In this document: positions 23,874 to 34,572 of the stretch, one piece after another | Numbering within the stretch: the stretch's first letter is position 1 | Layout of the letters: every line of letters begins with the position of its first letter | NCBI RefSeq assembly: GCF_000512585.2 | Contig: NC_089241.1 | Location: 4,730,001 to 4,794,000, forward strand | Length of the DNA: 64,000 nt | Source of the DNA: Kwoniella bestiolae CBS 10118 | Taxonomy: Eukaryota > Basidiomycota > Tremellomycetes > Tremellales > Cryptococcaceae | Direction of reading: 5' to 3' | Made by a program: the position numbers and the translations under genes | The notes under the pieces: model-generated | Databases searched by the model: none | Seen by the model: the letters and a program-made list of their open reading frames with translations, nothing else | What the model was told of the DNA's origin: nothing

Positions 23874-26618
23874 CTAGTCATGTTTCCCTTTTCTATCTTC
23901 TTCATCGTTCTCCTCGCTATCACGATACCCATCCTGCTTGCGATGTCCATGACTATCTCCCGCTCCATCTTCTTCATCACTATCTTCACCCATAGCGAAT
24001 ACCACATTCCCATCTCTTCCTTCGGCCAATCCACGATGTTCATCATCTTCATCATCGTTTTGACGTAAGAGCCTGTGACCGTCCATGCCGATACTTCTGC
24101 CCGCTTCAAGCGAATCGATCTCGTAATCTTCTGCATCCGCATCGGCTTCGTCTTGAGCGAGTTCTTGTGACATTGAGAATTGGATGTTGTCCCGGGTCTA
24201 CAGGAGAACATCCAGTCAGCTTGGTCCAAAAATAGATTGTCAAGCGCAAAGGTAAATAGCTGAATCAGCGGAAACGCAGAAGACACTTACAGGTCTCCAC
24301 AACCAAGCTATAGAGGCAAAGGCGCAAAGATAGATCGTAGAAAGTGAACCATCTAAGAGTATCCACCTATACTTCCAGTTGTTCGGTGCATAATCTGTTC
24401 CACATAGGAAATTAGCTTGTCATGACAAAAGGGGTCTGGCGAGTGATAAACTCACCTTCGTCGAGTCGGTTAGATAGGCTCATCGAAGAGACAACGAAGA
24501 AAGCCGCAACAGCTATCACCGAGATGATCAGGATCCTCCATAGTCTCTGGAACATCTGAAGCTTGTATCTCTGTTTTCTGGCTTGAAGGTGCATTATTGT
24601 GCCTGATGGGTGAGGACTTTCAGCTTTAGCCCATGGTGTAAGGATCTTATGAATAACCTTACCATTGAGGGAGACGATAATCCACATCAAGAATGCAGTA
24701 AGGGTCAAGGAAAGCGGGAAGATGAGGAGCATGACAGTGATGAGGGAAGCGCTCTGTTAATGGGCAGGATGCGGATGTTAGCATGGCTCTTAACAAGAAT
24801 AACATTAGCGTTGAGACCCACATCCAATTGCACTTCGACTGTACCAACTGAGTACATGACTGTTGCCCAAGGTCAGCGGTGACTCGAACATATGATGGAC
24901 AGGTACCTACCCCCAAAGATGAAATGAAGCGCTGTCAAAATCCGCACTCTAGTCATGACCGAGCCTAAACTCTGAGTCACCACCGATAATCCCATGCTGA
25001 CGATAAGGAGCAGGAAGAAGCTCAGAGAATTCCTAGCCGCGTTGAAGATGGCGATGACGAATAAAAATACTATAGATGTTGTACCGCCTCCGTGTTTGTT
25101 GATGTATCGATAATAAGCGAATTGAGCAAGCATCTCGATGACAAGGAAAACGATGGTCCCAGAGATGTAGTATTGCATGGGACTGTATAACAAAGGTAAA
25201 CAGGGTGAGCGGGCTGGGTGTAGCATAAGTGCTAGATATCCAAAAGCTAGACTCACAGTAACTCCTTCAAATGTTGCACGCATAAATATGCCCACCCACA
25301 TCCAAGAACAAAGTATACGAAGCTCAAAGCCATATAGAACTATATCGAGATCAGCTTAGACCATGCTGTTCGCCAGAAAATGTACTCACGTTGATCTTTG
25401 GGTATTCTACAGCTGGCAATTCCCCTTCAAAAGTGTTCTTGAATAAGACCAGACCAGAGTATTCGGCATGACTGGGACTTTGACGAGATTCGAGGGCAAT
25501 GTCGGATCGGGCGTTGACGAGGGTGACAGGTACGATGCCTACAAGATAGAGAATTAGCGAGGAAAGGATATCTGTCAGAGACTGAAGATAGCACTTACCG
25601 ACGCAGTAATATCCAGTTTTGGGTACGGTATATGTGATTGGTGCTGAATATATAGGTACTTCGGAGGAGCTCGATGAGCCACTGCTACCTGTCGTAGGGG
25701 TATCCTCGAATGTACTTCCGTCCCCTACCCCTAAGTCGTCATCACTCGAGCTTGTTGAGGTTTCCACAGAGCCAGCTACACCATCAAGAATATCGTCACC
25801 AAGTTGACGCTTCCATCCGTCCCCTATAGCTTCCTCCAACTCTTCCGCTTCCGCCTCCGCCTCTGCCTCCGCCTCTGTCTCGCCATCCCCTACTGCTGAT
25901 GTCGCGGTTTCCGAAGCGATAACATGACTTGAAGAAGTAGTCGAGGGGAACTCATCGCTGATGTCATCCTCGTCTTCGGTAGGCGAAGGGAAGGATGAGG
26001 AAGAGAATTTTAAGGGAGTGGTGAAGATTGATGTCGAGTCTTGAGTGACACCTTCGGGTAGAGATGTGATGAATCCTCCTAGTTGAGAAGGTTGACATAG
26101 ACCGGAACGAATAGCTGAGGTGGTGCAAATGTATGTTTTCTGAAATAGATGAAAGAAGACGCTCTGAGTGACGACATGAGGTATCAGGAGATACATAATC
26201 ACTCACGGGTCCTTCTTCATCACCACCAGCTGTACTATCTGGTGTCCCTACACCGAGATAAGGTACATCCCTCCACTCGTAAACTATAAGAGCTACTTGA
26301 CCAGACGAGGTAGGATCAAAGGTGACTATGGTATGGTATCGATTAGCTCTGCATCGCAGGACAGAGGCTTGTCATTGCAACTCACCTTGTATATACGCGT
26401 CTTTCCCACCATACATCCCAGAACACACCTCCCGCAAAGAATCCGTATCACTAATCGGAACTGCGGAGGACGAATTTTTGGGTCAGCTCGTGTCCCTTGT
26501 CCGGACTTCAGAGAGCTAAGATACAATGAGATGGATACTTACCTCTGAAAGCGTTTACCTGCCAGCAGAGCATGCATGATGCGAGCAGAGCGCAAAGAGA
26601 TGCTCTCTGGACAGCCAT
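23874..26618 (-). CDS. Lung seven-transmembrane (GOST/PTM1-like) membrane protein
   Basis: Golgi-type seven-helix protein with a luminal domain. The start at 26618 opens a clear signal peptide (MAVQRASLCALLASCMLCWQ). The luminal region has YGGKDAYIQVTFDPTSSGQVALIVYEWRD in pieces, a variable acidic insert with an Ala-Glu repeat, then PKTGYYCVGIVPV and FEGELPAVEYPKI. Seven helices follow: FYMALSFVYFVLGCGW, MQYYISGTIVFLVIEM, IFNAARNSLSFFLLLIVSMGLSVV with the family-typical GLSVV, and others, then RLWRILIISVIAVAAFFVV and WRWILLDG-like ends. The C-terminus (24173 to 23874) is long and acidic, Asp/Glu-rich with many Arg/His. Family members are Ptm1 and GPR107/108-type proteins; molecular function is poorly known. 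Confidence 0.85.
25838..25890 (-). repeat. Ala-Glu coding microrepeat
   Basis: Repeating CGCCTC/TGCCTC units on the plus strand code, on the minus strand, an alternating Glu-Ala tract (ETEAEAEAEAEAEELEEA) in the luminal loop of the GOST protein. Confidence 0.75.
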
Positions 26619-27057
26619 GATCTTGGATGTGGTGACCGACTACACGTTGACGAACGTTGTCGCAAATTCAAGTCCGCTACTGTGATGATACCTTGCAGTC
26701 AGCCCTAGCCGATACTAAGCTGAACAGCCTTGCTGACGAGTATAACGAGTATGAGAACTGTGTAGCTTTGTGAGGATGATGCTTGAGAAGAAAGGAAAGA
26801 AATGTGAATGGATACTGTATATGTTATACATTGTATATAGGAGTGTGTTGACTGCGTGCTATGAATCATATACTCTGTCCATGTGGATACCACGTGTTTA
26901 CCTGATGGCGTCGACCCAGTTGTTATCACCAAGCCATAGCATGTCACTCACACTCACAGTATGACATGCATAGTGCGTTATCCACGACCGACACTCTAAC
27001 GAGAAATACAAATCTTCCAGCACCGCATTATGTCTCAAATCCTGAAGGAGATACCGA
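26619..27057. other. Intergenic, GOST promoter
   Basis: About 440 bases between the GOST start and the end of the next minus-strand gene, with TA-rich words (tatacattgtatatag near 26823) and one CACGTG at 26891. No gene seen. Confidence 0.5.
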
Positions 27058-29892
27058 TCATTGCAGACCAAAGAGAATCAGACGGTGTATTCTCAGCTCT
27101 TCGCTATCAAAAATTTCAAGATCTGGAAGGGTATCGTCGCTGATCGAATCAAATCCAGATCCGATGTGATACTCCTTGACAGGATTCAGAGAGATGGGAG
27201 CCTCTGCAGCGTCTAAGCCAGGTTCTTGGGTGTTTCGAGATAGTACTACTGATGACCTATCCCGATTTGGAGTAGACCGACTGCTCTCATAAGCAGGCGT
27301 TTCGGCGGAAGAGCTTTCCCTTTGGCGTTCCTTGCCTGATGCGATAGGACTCTCTTCTGCTGAGTTGAATTGAGCATTCAAGGCCTTCTGTTCTGCTGCT
27401 TTGTAAGCGAGATCTTGCTTGTTCAGGATCAGCTCTGACTTAAGCCTGCCAGTTTTAAGTTGAGTCGCCAGGTACACCCCATAGCCCAAGAAATCCCGTG
27501 CTTGTTCGGGTCTCAATGTCTCGAGTCTTTTATAGGCAACGTGCCTCGGCTGAGTTATCATTCTTCTCACACCTTCTTCGGTCGTGTACTTGCTCAAATC
27601 GGTTTTCGTGCTGAACATGTCGGACTCGAGATCGCGGATTTGGCAAGCACCCCTAGAACCTACCTCGAACACAAATGATAGAATTGTCAGCGAGTAGAGT
27701 CCCGGAGTAAGTCAATTCACTACTTCGTATATTGTTCGTCCTAACAAGATGTACATACCGTGGAAATCTATGAAGTCCGCTCGGAACGTACTCCACTCTA
27801 AGCGCTCCTCTTCGAACTGCTCTCTTGTCTGCTGTCTCACAAGACTCGGAAGACCGCTCGGATCAGCATGAAGCTGTTCTTGGTCTCGAGGTCTCTTCCT
27901 TTGTCCGGAGCGGTATACATCATCAACAAGTCGTTCATATAACTCGGGTTGCTTACTCTTGACCTTGTTAGAGAAATCCCACTTTGAGAGCGATAGAAAA
28001 GCGCGAACAGCGTCTTTATCCGCGAACTTCTCAGGTCTAAAGCCTGGACCGCTCATGTGGTCCCCAAGCCTTTTCAGATAGGTTATTCCTCGCTTACCTA
28101 TTGACAAACTCGTCATCACGCATGTCTCGATCCCGTCAGACTTTGGTCAGACAAGCATGTAACAGCCGACTCACCCATGCCTCCGTGTTCTACATCTGAG
28201 ATAAAATCTTTGCGAAATGAAAGAGATCTTTCGTCCTCGGCCTGACTTGCGGCTGTGTCCTGTGAGATGGGCTCCAGGATCCGCTCGAGACTTGACTGAC
28301 TTGCAATGGCAGCATTGCGATCTTCCAAACGTTTTGGCTCTTGGTTGAGTTCGAGCTATTCGTTTAACATGCTGTGTGTGGCTTCCACAGGACCGTAGTC
28401 AGAAAGATCAGGATGAGGAACCCTTGCAGACGAGTAATCAAGCCCGGTCAGAGCTTCCTGCAAAGTCTGCGATTCCGAGAGCCCTTTTGAGGCGTAAAAC
28501 ACCATCAGCACTAAAGTAAATCATAGTGCCAATGAGGTAGTGATCAACGGGACGCACCGCCATCCGCATGAATGCGATCTCTAAGTTGACCTTGTGTGTC
28601 TCTTTGACCTTGCGCATAATCGGACACCAGTCCTCCTATGTGGTCTGTTATTATTGGATCGATACCCTGGGCATAATCCAATTCCCATCTCATATATCCC
28701 CGTAAGGTGTTCTGGTCCCGGTACTGAGGCCGGAAAGGAATTATGCTTACGTCCGCTGTCAGGTTCTGAACTAACGCTTCTTCCGGGTGCCCTGCATTTC
28801 AAGGAGCAAATCGTCACCCTTGTATAGTAGAGCAATAAGGTCAGAACTCTTACCTAGATCTTGCGGAATGGGGAGCAATGTGCCCAAAGATGGATGTTCA
28901 TATGCTTGATCTGAGTCACTTGTTGATTGACGTGATGGTCCACGTTGTTTCTCCAGATCTGAAGCGATTCTCGGTTTCTTCCATTTGGATAATCTGTTGG
29001 TCACGTTCACCTTTTCTCTTAATCTCCTCTCTCTACGCGCAAAATCTGTCAAAAATTGCATTCCTTCCAAAGCAACCTCAGGATTCGATTCTCTGAACTC
29101 GTCATAGCCAGCGGATCGACTGGCATGTTCGCTCAAGTCGGTGATATTCCTGAAGGCCTTGCAGAATGGTTTCAACAGTATATCACTCTCGATACGATTG
29201 ATAAAACGAGCTCCTTCGTCCCCTGAAGATGCGCAAACAACATCGGCAAGTGCTTCCCGGTTGCAGACCAGAATATATGCCATGCTTACCGAACACGGAT
29301 ACAAAATTTGCTTTTGCATTCAACGACCAGATTGTCTCTTGATCCAGAAGCCCGGAGAGGCGATCTTCTGTGTCCCACGGCAAATGATGACGGGTCATCA
29401 GCATGTAAACCTATCGCATCAGGTCCACGCCACAGGGTTCGTGAGACCGAGGCTTCTCACTATTGCTTTGGCTATACTCCCTATTATAGGCAGCACAGCT
29501 CGAATTCAAATCCATCGACAGCTTTCGTCAATAGCCCATCTGTGATACTCGGCTTCGTAATTTTCTCTCCACCACTTGGCAATGGGCACTGGATCAGTGC
29601 CTTGTTGCTGAAAGAGATATTCCTTGGTCGATTCTGGTGAGGAGAATTGTTCAGCATGGGGGAACGTTCGGGTGAATCTCTCAAATTTGTCTAATCTTGT
29701 CCCCAGCTGCTTGCCTACGCATGCGGGAATTGATGGATGCGTGAGTGATTCCCATTGTCAGATCATATGACGTGATGAGGTCATGTTTGAGGTGCAGTAA
29801 AGCTCACCAAAGGCAGTCCTTTTGTCCCTTATCCTCGATTTCCATTGCGCCAGTTGACCTTTCGATAACACACCTGACTCTGTCGGATTCAT
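27058..29892 (-). pseudogene. Unrecognised gene; best exon model has two in-frame stops
   Basis: I do not recognise the family. Starting at ATG 29892 (MNPTESGVLSKG), exons join in phase with good splice sites to the stop TGA at 27058-27060. Readable pieces include GKQLGTRLDKFERF, WWRENYEAEYHRWAIDES, INRIESDILLKPFCKAFRN, HPEEALVQNLTAD, GYMRWELDYAQG, ERLVDDVYRSGQRKRPRD and HVAYKRLETLRPEQARDFLG. The product would be roughly 660 residues, soluble, charged, without signal or helices, and Ser-rich near the end. Two stops break the frame: TGA at 29506-29508 and TAG at 28356-28358. Both would be single C-to-T changes from sense codons (CGA, CAG). Each might instead lie in an intron: a 39-base GTCGAT...TAG intron over the first, a 72-base GC-AG or GT-AG intron over the second, both phase-compatible. 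So it is either a young pseudogene or a gene with unusual introns. Confidence 0.55.
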
Positions 29893-30555
29893 GACTGCAA
29901 GGTTGAAGCACGTAGAGAAGAGAGAGATGGATTACTGTGTCGAGCTTGATCGTACTCCCGATCCCTGATGATCGAAGGGACGCGGCTTGAGAGACTGTTC
30001 AGTATAAATAGTCTGTCTAGTTGAAAGAGCACAGAAGTCTCAAAACCTTGTAGCAAACCGTGGCAGAAAAAGAAGTTGAAGACCAAGGGGAACGCAAAAT
30101 GCTGTGCGAGTGAAGCTGAAAGGATCACCATTGTAACTCGTCTTTAGGACCATGACGCAACCCCTCCTTGAAATTGGGGATCTGATCCACGGAAGGCCAT
30201 CTCCTGCTCCACCCTTACTTTTGAACCAGAACGAGGTAGATGAGGAATTCGCCAAGTATTTGACACATTTTTGTGGTTAGACATCTTCTCGCTCCAACAA
30301 TCGGCCTGGTCGAGGCTGACGATTGACGAGAGGACTTCCGTAAACAGTGCTTGAAGAACCCCATCGTAAAACCTGTCCTTTGAAAGTTATCTGTCTATCA
30401 TGAGGGCAAATGTGAGCATGATTCGTTTCGGTTTGTCAGTAAAAAGCCAAATCGAGCTTTGGAGACAAAAATGTATCTTCTGGTGTGCGGGTCTTCGGTG
30501 AATTGCAAACACAAATGCACAGTACGAACTGGGGTGATACCAGTCATCCGACAAG
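29893..30555. other. Intergenic; weak coding-like stretch on minus strand
   Basis: About 660 bases. An open frame on the minus strand at about 30040-30255 is Ser/Phe-rich without recognisable features and is probably not a gene. Otherwise nothing seen. Confidence 0.4.
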
Positions 30556-31921
30556 CTATTGTTCATTCTCCTTCTTCCACGCGGCAAGCTGCTCATGTGC
30601 AGACACCAATTCTTTTCTTAGACCGATAGCCATAATCATGGAGTCATTGGAAGCACAAACCATGGTCACACCATTTTGAAGATTGGCACCGATCTGGTGG
30701 GCGGTCATACCAGGCATGAGAGACGCTTTGTCATGTGTCTTTGCCGCGGTGAGGACACTGCCGACAGCACTATGGAAAACGCATTAGTAAAAGCCATGAA
30801 CATGGAGCTAAGAGGAAAGAAGCACTCACGATAGCCATCTTTCATCTTGTGCCATGTTACCGAAGTTCAGACCAAGGGATAAAGCCAAATCACCTATCAG
30901 TTGGTCAGCTTATGTGTGAATAATGAAGGGATGTCACCACTCACCAGGACCAAGCATAAGGCCGTCGACTGCGGTGAAAGTCAGTTCATTCGCCTTAGGT
31001 CATATGTGGGATTGAGCAGAACTCACCTTCCTCCAAGGCAGCTAAAGCATCAGCGTTCTTTGCACCCTCCTCATCCTCAATCTGTAAGATAATTGCGGCT
31101 TTCCCCCAAATCTCAAAAACACTTCCACCGTTGGGTGCACCATCGTTGTAACCGAATTGCATGGCATTGGGTGGTCCAGATCGTTTCCCGACCTGCAAAG
31201 CAGATGGTCAGTCATGCGCGCCGCGGCTGGGGTGGGTAACTCTTTACTCACCGGTGGGAAACGACAAGCATCGATTGCTTGCTTGGCCTGCTCTATCTTT
31301 GAGATCTGCAAAACGATCAGCTCTGATATGGGCCATAAAATACGGTTGCCACTTACATGCGGAAAGATGATACCCGAGGCTCCAGCATCCTCAATCAATC
31401 AGCTTGCTTCTATCTTCTCATGACTCACCAGAACCCAAGCAGCGTATTGATGATCAAGAACCGGTACCCTGCAGAAGAATCGTGGCATCAGACCAACAGT
31501 ACAAAAACGATCAGATTCAGGGTAACTCACCGGACGACCACAGCGGTACGCCCTTCACCAGCATATTGAATGGTCTTGATGAGCTCCACGATGGATTCGG
31601 GTGCTAGCCGTCAGCAGTTGCATTGGACACTGAAAACTCACTGAAAGGTGTATGTTCCCAGTCCAATAAAACGTAGTCATATCCAGCTTGCCCTATCATT
31701 CTAGCTACGGCCGGATGAGGGAAGGCAGCATAGAATGTACCAATCATGGGCTTCTTTCTGGAGATCTTCATTCTACTCCGAAGGTCGAAGGTGTGATGGA
31801 GAGCATGTCCTCTGTAGTTGAGCATGGGAGGATCTTGCTCCGGTGCTGCTGGGACACCGAACATGGCTGCGAAGCCGGGATCTCCGAATGAAGGAGGTGA
31901 TCCGAAAGAGTGATTGGCCAT
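30556..31921 (-). CDS. HpcH/HpaI aldolase family protein
   Basis: Class II aldolase of the 4-hydroxy-2-oxo-heptanedioate (HpaI) family, which cleaves 2-keto-3-hydroxy acids to pyruvate and an aldehyde using a divalent metal. The start at 31921 (MANHSFGSPPSFGDP) gives a protein of about 335 residues in roughly eight exons. Motifs match the family: KPMIGTFYAAFPHP, YDYVLLDWEHTPF with the conserved acid-His, TAVVVRVP with the conserved Arg, DAGASGIIFPH, ACRFPPVGKRSGPP, the metal-binding LQIEDEEGAKNADAL, and VDGLMLGPGDLALSLG. The N-terminal 50 residues are an extra Pro/Phe-rich segment. In-frame ATGs continue upstream to 32053 and would add a hydrophobic Met-rich lead; I chose 31921 as the first with a normal protein sequence behind it. 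The substrate is unknown. Confidence 0.87.
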
Positions 31922-32690
31922 GCTGTAATGATTATAGACAACGAGGTGGTATACACTGGAGAATAAATGGTGAAGAATGTCTTTGATGAGGTGCATGAGC
32001 ATGCTATTTATATACATCGAGATGCTCGATATGTATGTTGCCATGCTGCTCACTCGGCCCGCCCGACGCTAAGCCGTCTCCCCGAAGCACAAGCATGCGA
32101 ATTTCGTAATCTTCCACTGAGCTGCGGTGCTGAAAGAGTCCGAGGTCAGAGCAGCTGTGCATGACCGACGGCTTGATAAGGAGCGTGGAATGATCAGGGA
32201 TGATGGGAGTGATCGAGATGGTCAGTCTTCGTTGCTAAGGGCTAAGCTAATGAACGAGATGAACACCCACCAGGTACGTTACCATCGGTGTATGGTATGT
32301 AACAGCCAAGCGGTGCGGAGGTATATCGACCTCCATGACCGTCCTCCACTTTATTCGCAGAGGCACAAGTGTGAAATGAAAGCACCCTGGCCTAATCTCA
32401 GTGAAGCGTTCCTACTTATGAAGCCAGAGCAATCCAAGGAAACCAAAAGGCACCGCATCGATTGGCGGATCAGTGAATTGATTCATCGGTCATTGTCACG
32501 CATGTCGGTGTCCGACATCAGCTATACAGCATTGTCAATCTTCGAGTGGAGGACAATCGGTGCACGTTGACATAAGAATAATCGCAGCAGAGACACATCC
32601 ATCACATCGCTATTTCACCAAGATACCGACTTTAGAACAGCTGACCAAGAACGCAAGGTAATCGGCAAGATACCATCCACCCCAAACATC
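31922..32690. other. Intergenic, aldolase promoter
   Basis: About 770 bases. A plus-strand frame of 147 codons (32127-32570) shows no family features and I do not call it. No other gene seen. Confidence 0.5.
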
Positions 32691-33693
32691 TTACAAAAGG
32701 AGGCACAAACCTCCCAACAAAGCCGCCCCTAAGCCCATACCACCTACTTTGGCTGATAACGTAGCAGCAGAGTTTGCAGATCCGCTTGCTGCAGCCGAGG
32801 AAGCGGCTGAAGTTGCAGAGGCAGACGCAGAGCCCGAAGCCGAGCCTGAAGAGCCAGCGGTAGCGGCAGCCAAATCGATACTGACCGTTTGGCCATCTGC
32901 ACCTTGTTGAGCGGCAGAATAGTTTGACCCTTTGAGTACCATGGAGTCTTCCCCGGAAGCGGTCTCAAGGACAGCAGAAGAGTTGGAACAGGTGAGATCT
33001 GAGGGGGCGGTGTAGCTGTTAACAGCAACCAGAGAGATGTCGGCACAGTGGTAAAAGTAAGTCTTGTTACCGTACAGCTGTGAAACATCAACGTCAGTCA
33101 GCTAACTCAAGCCCGACGCAGAAGGGATGGAGAACCGCTTACCTGGTAGATGACTAGAAGGGTTGCATCGCTTCCAGCTGAAAGACCAAGCTCCTCGAAA
33201 TTAGGACCGTTTCCACACCAGCCTCCGTCGGACACGTCAAGCAGAGTGTTGGCGAATGTGGAGAACTCGTGGAAAGTCGATGGATTCGAGTTATTGGAGT
33301 AGAGCAAGTTGACATTGGCAGCAAGTGTGTCGACGTCAAGTGAGACCTTTCCTCCGGCTGTACAACGGCCCGTTATGGTTAACTTACTGCTAACATCGCT
33401 ATGATACAGAAAGCGTCGACTCACTCAGCGGGTACGAAGTCCGTTCACCAAGAGGGCTTCCACCACAAGGATAAGCACTTGCGTTGCTTGCCAAGTATCC
33501 GCTTCTGGGAGGTGGATATACAAACTCTACTGGACTGGTGGAGAATTCCTATAATCACAGATAACAGAAGGTCAAATTGACTATCACGATACTTAGCGGC
33601 AGGACTTACGGTGATGGAAGCAGCTCGAGGCAGTACCGCAGTGGCTTGGGCCAAGGAGATCACGGAGAGGGCAACGAGGGCGGAAGAAAACAT
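32691..33693 (-). CDS. BIM1-like (X325/LPMO-like) GPI-anchored protein
   Basis: Secreted, GPI-anchored cell-surface protein of the BIM1-like family, whose best-studied Cryptococcus member takes up copper. The start at 33693 gives the signal peptide MFSSALVALSVISLAQA. The domain follows: VEFVYPPPRSG, then YPCGGSPLGERTSYPL, TGGKVSLDVDTLAANVNL, NPSTFHEFSTF, GGWCGNGPNF, ATLLVIYQ, and YFYHCADISLV with the conserved Cys. After TCSNSSAV comes a long Ala/Ser/Gly linker and a C-terminal hydrophobic tail GLGAALLGGLCLLL, the GPI signal. About four to five exons. The predicted mature N-terminus does not begin with the histidine that completes the copper brace in canonical members, so copper binding is doubtful. 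Confidence 0.82.
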
Positions 33694-34572
33694 GGTAAAG
33701 GACATCAGATGAATCGATGAAATGACGCACAAGGATGTATTCCTGCAGGAATGGGCTATCTGGGATGCACCAGATATACCTTCTTATACCATTTTCTCGA
33801 CAGCCTGAAAGACAAGCTGGTGAGAAGTGCTCCCCTGGTCGGCCGAGGATCCCAGGTATCCCAAGAGGCCTACAGGTGCAATGCGGCATGCTGAACAATG
33901 GTAACTGAGTGATCAAGAACATTGGTATTTCGGTCGGATTCAGGAACAAGCCACCCAACATCTTATCGGCCGGCCTTATCAGATAAATGTGAATTCTTCT
34001 GACCCTCTCGTATGCAGAGATCATCACGACTGCGCATTCTTCCCATGACCTCTCAGAACAAGCAAAATGCCAAGACGCTGTTGTTCCTGAGCGCTCAAAA
34101 GGTTATCTGATAAGTTAAGTATATGAGAAGCGCAAAACCACTTTATCGAGTTTCTGTCGTTCTCTCAACAGCCCGTATTCCTGACTATCCGGAACGAATC
34201 TTTCGACTGAGTCATGGACAGGGCAATGCTGAGCGTACGCATGCCAAAGATGCTTTGTGACCGAAAGTATTGTTCGGAGGCGCTTGACAAAAAGTGGGAG
34301 ATTTCTCACATACGGTTCAGGTTGCAACGATGTCTTCGGCCGATCTCCAGTGGGCGTTGCCCAGAAATACGGAGTGAACCGGAATCACAAAGATATCTGC
34401 TGCAATCGTTTTGTCAACAGCAAATGCCAAAGGGAGAACAATACTTGACAGCTCGCAGATGGAACGGGTCCATTTAGATGAGATTTCGCGAGCGCCAGGC
34501 AAGGCTGTGTTCGTACGATGCGACTAATGCATGTATATACAATTTGCTGCATGTCTATGTAGGAACTGTCCC
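33694..34572. other. Intergenic, BIM1-like promoter and CIN1 3' end
   Basis: About 880 bases. I looked for TTTGCTC/GAGCAAA copper-response words and saw none. TTATCTGATAA, a GATA-type double site, lies near 34102. No gene supported. Confidence 0.5.

Noticed and set aside
30040..30255. Minus-strand frame upstream of the unknown gene
   Set aside because: Starts without ATG, no motifs, no supporting splice partners.
32127..32570. 147-codon plus-strand frame between aldolase and BIM1-like gene
   Set aside because: No domain, no plausible promoter or splice context, residue use is random-like.
33694..34572. Copper-response (TTTGCTC) sites before the BIM1-like gene
   Set aside because: I looked on both strands and found no exact match.
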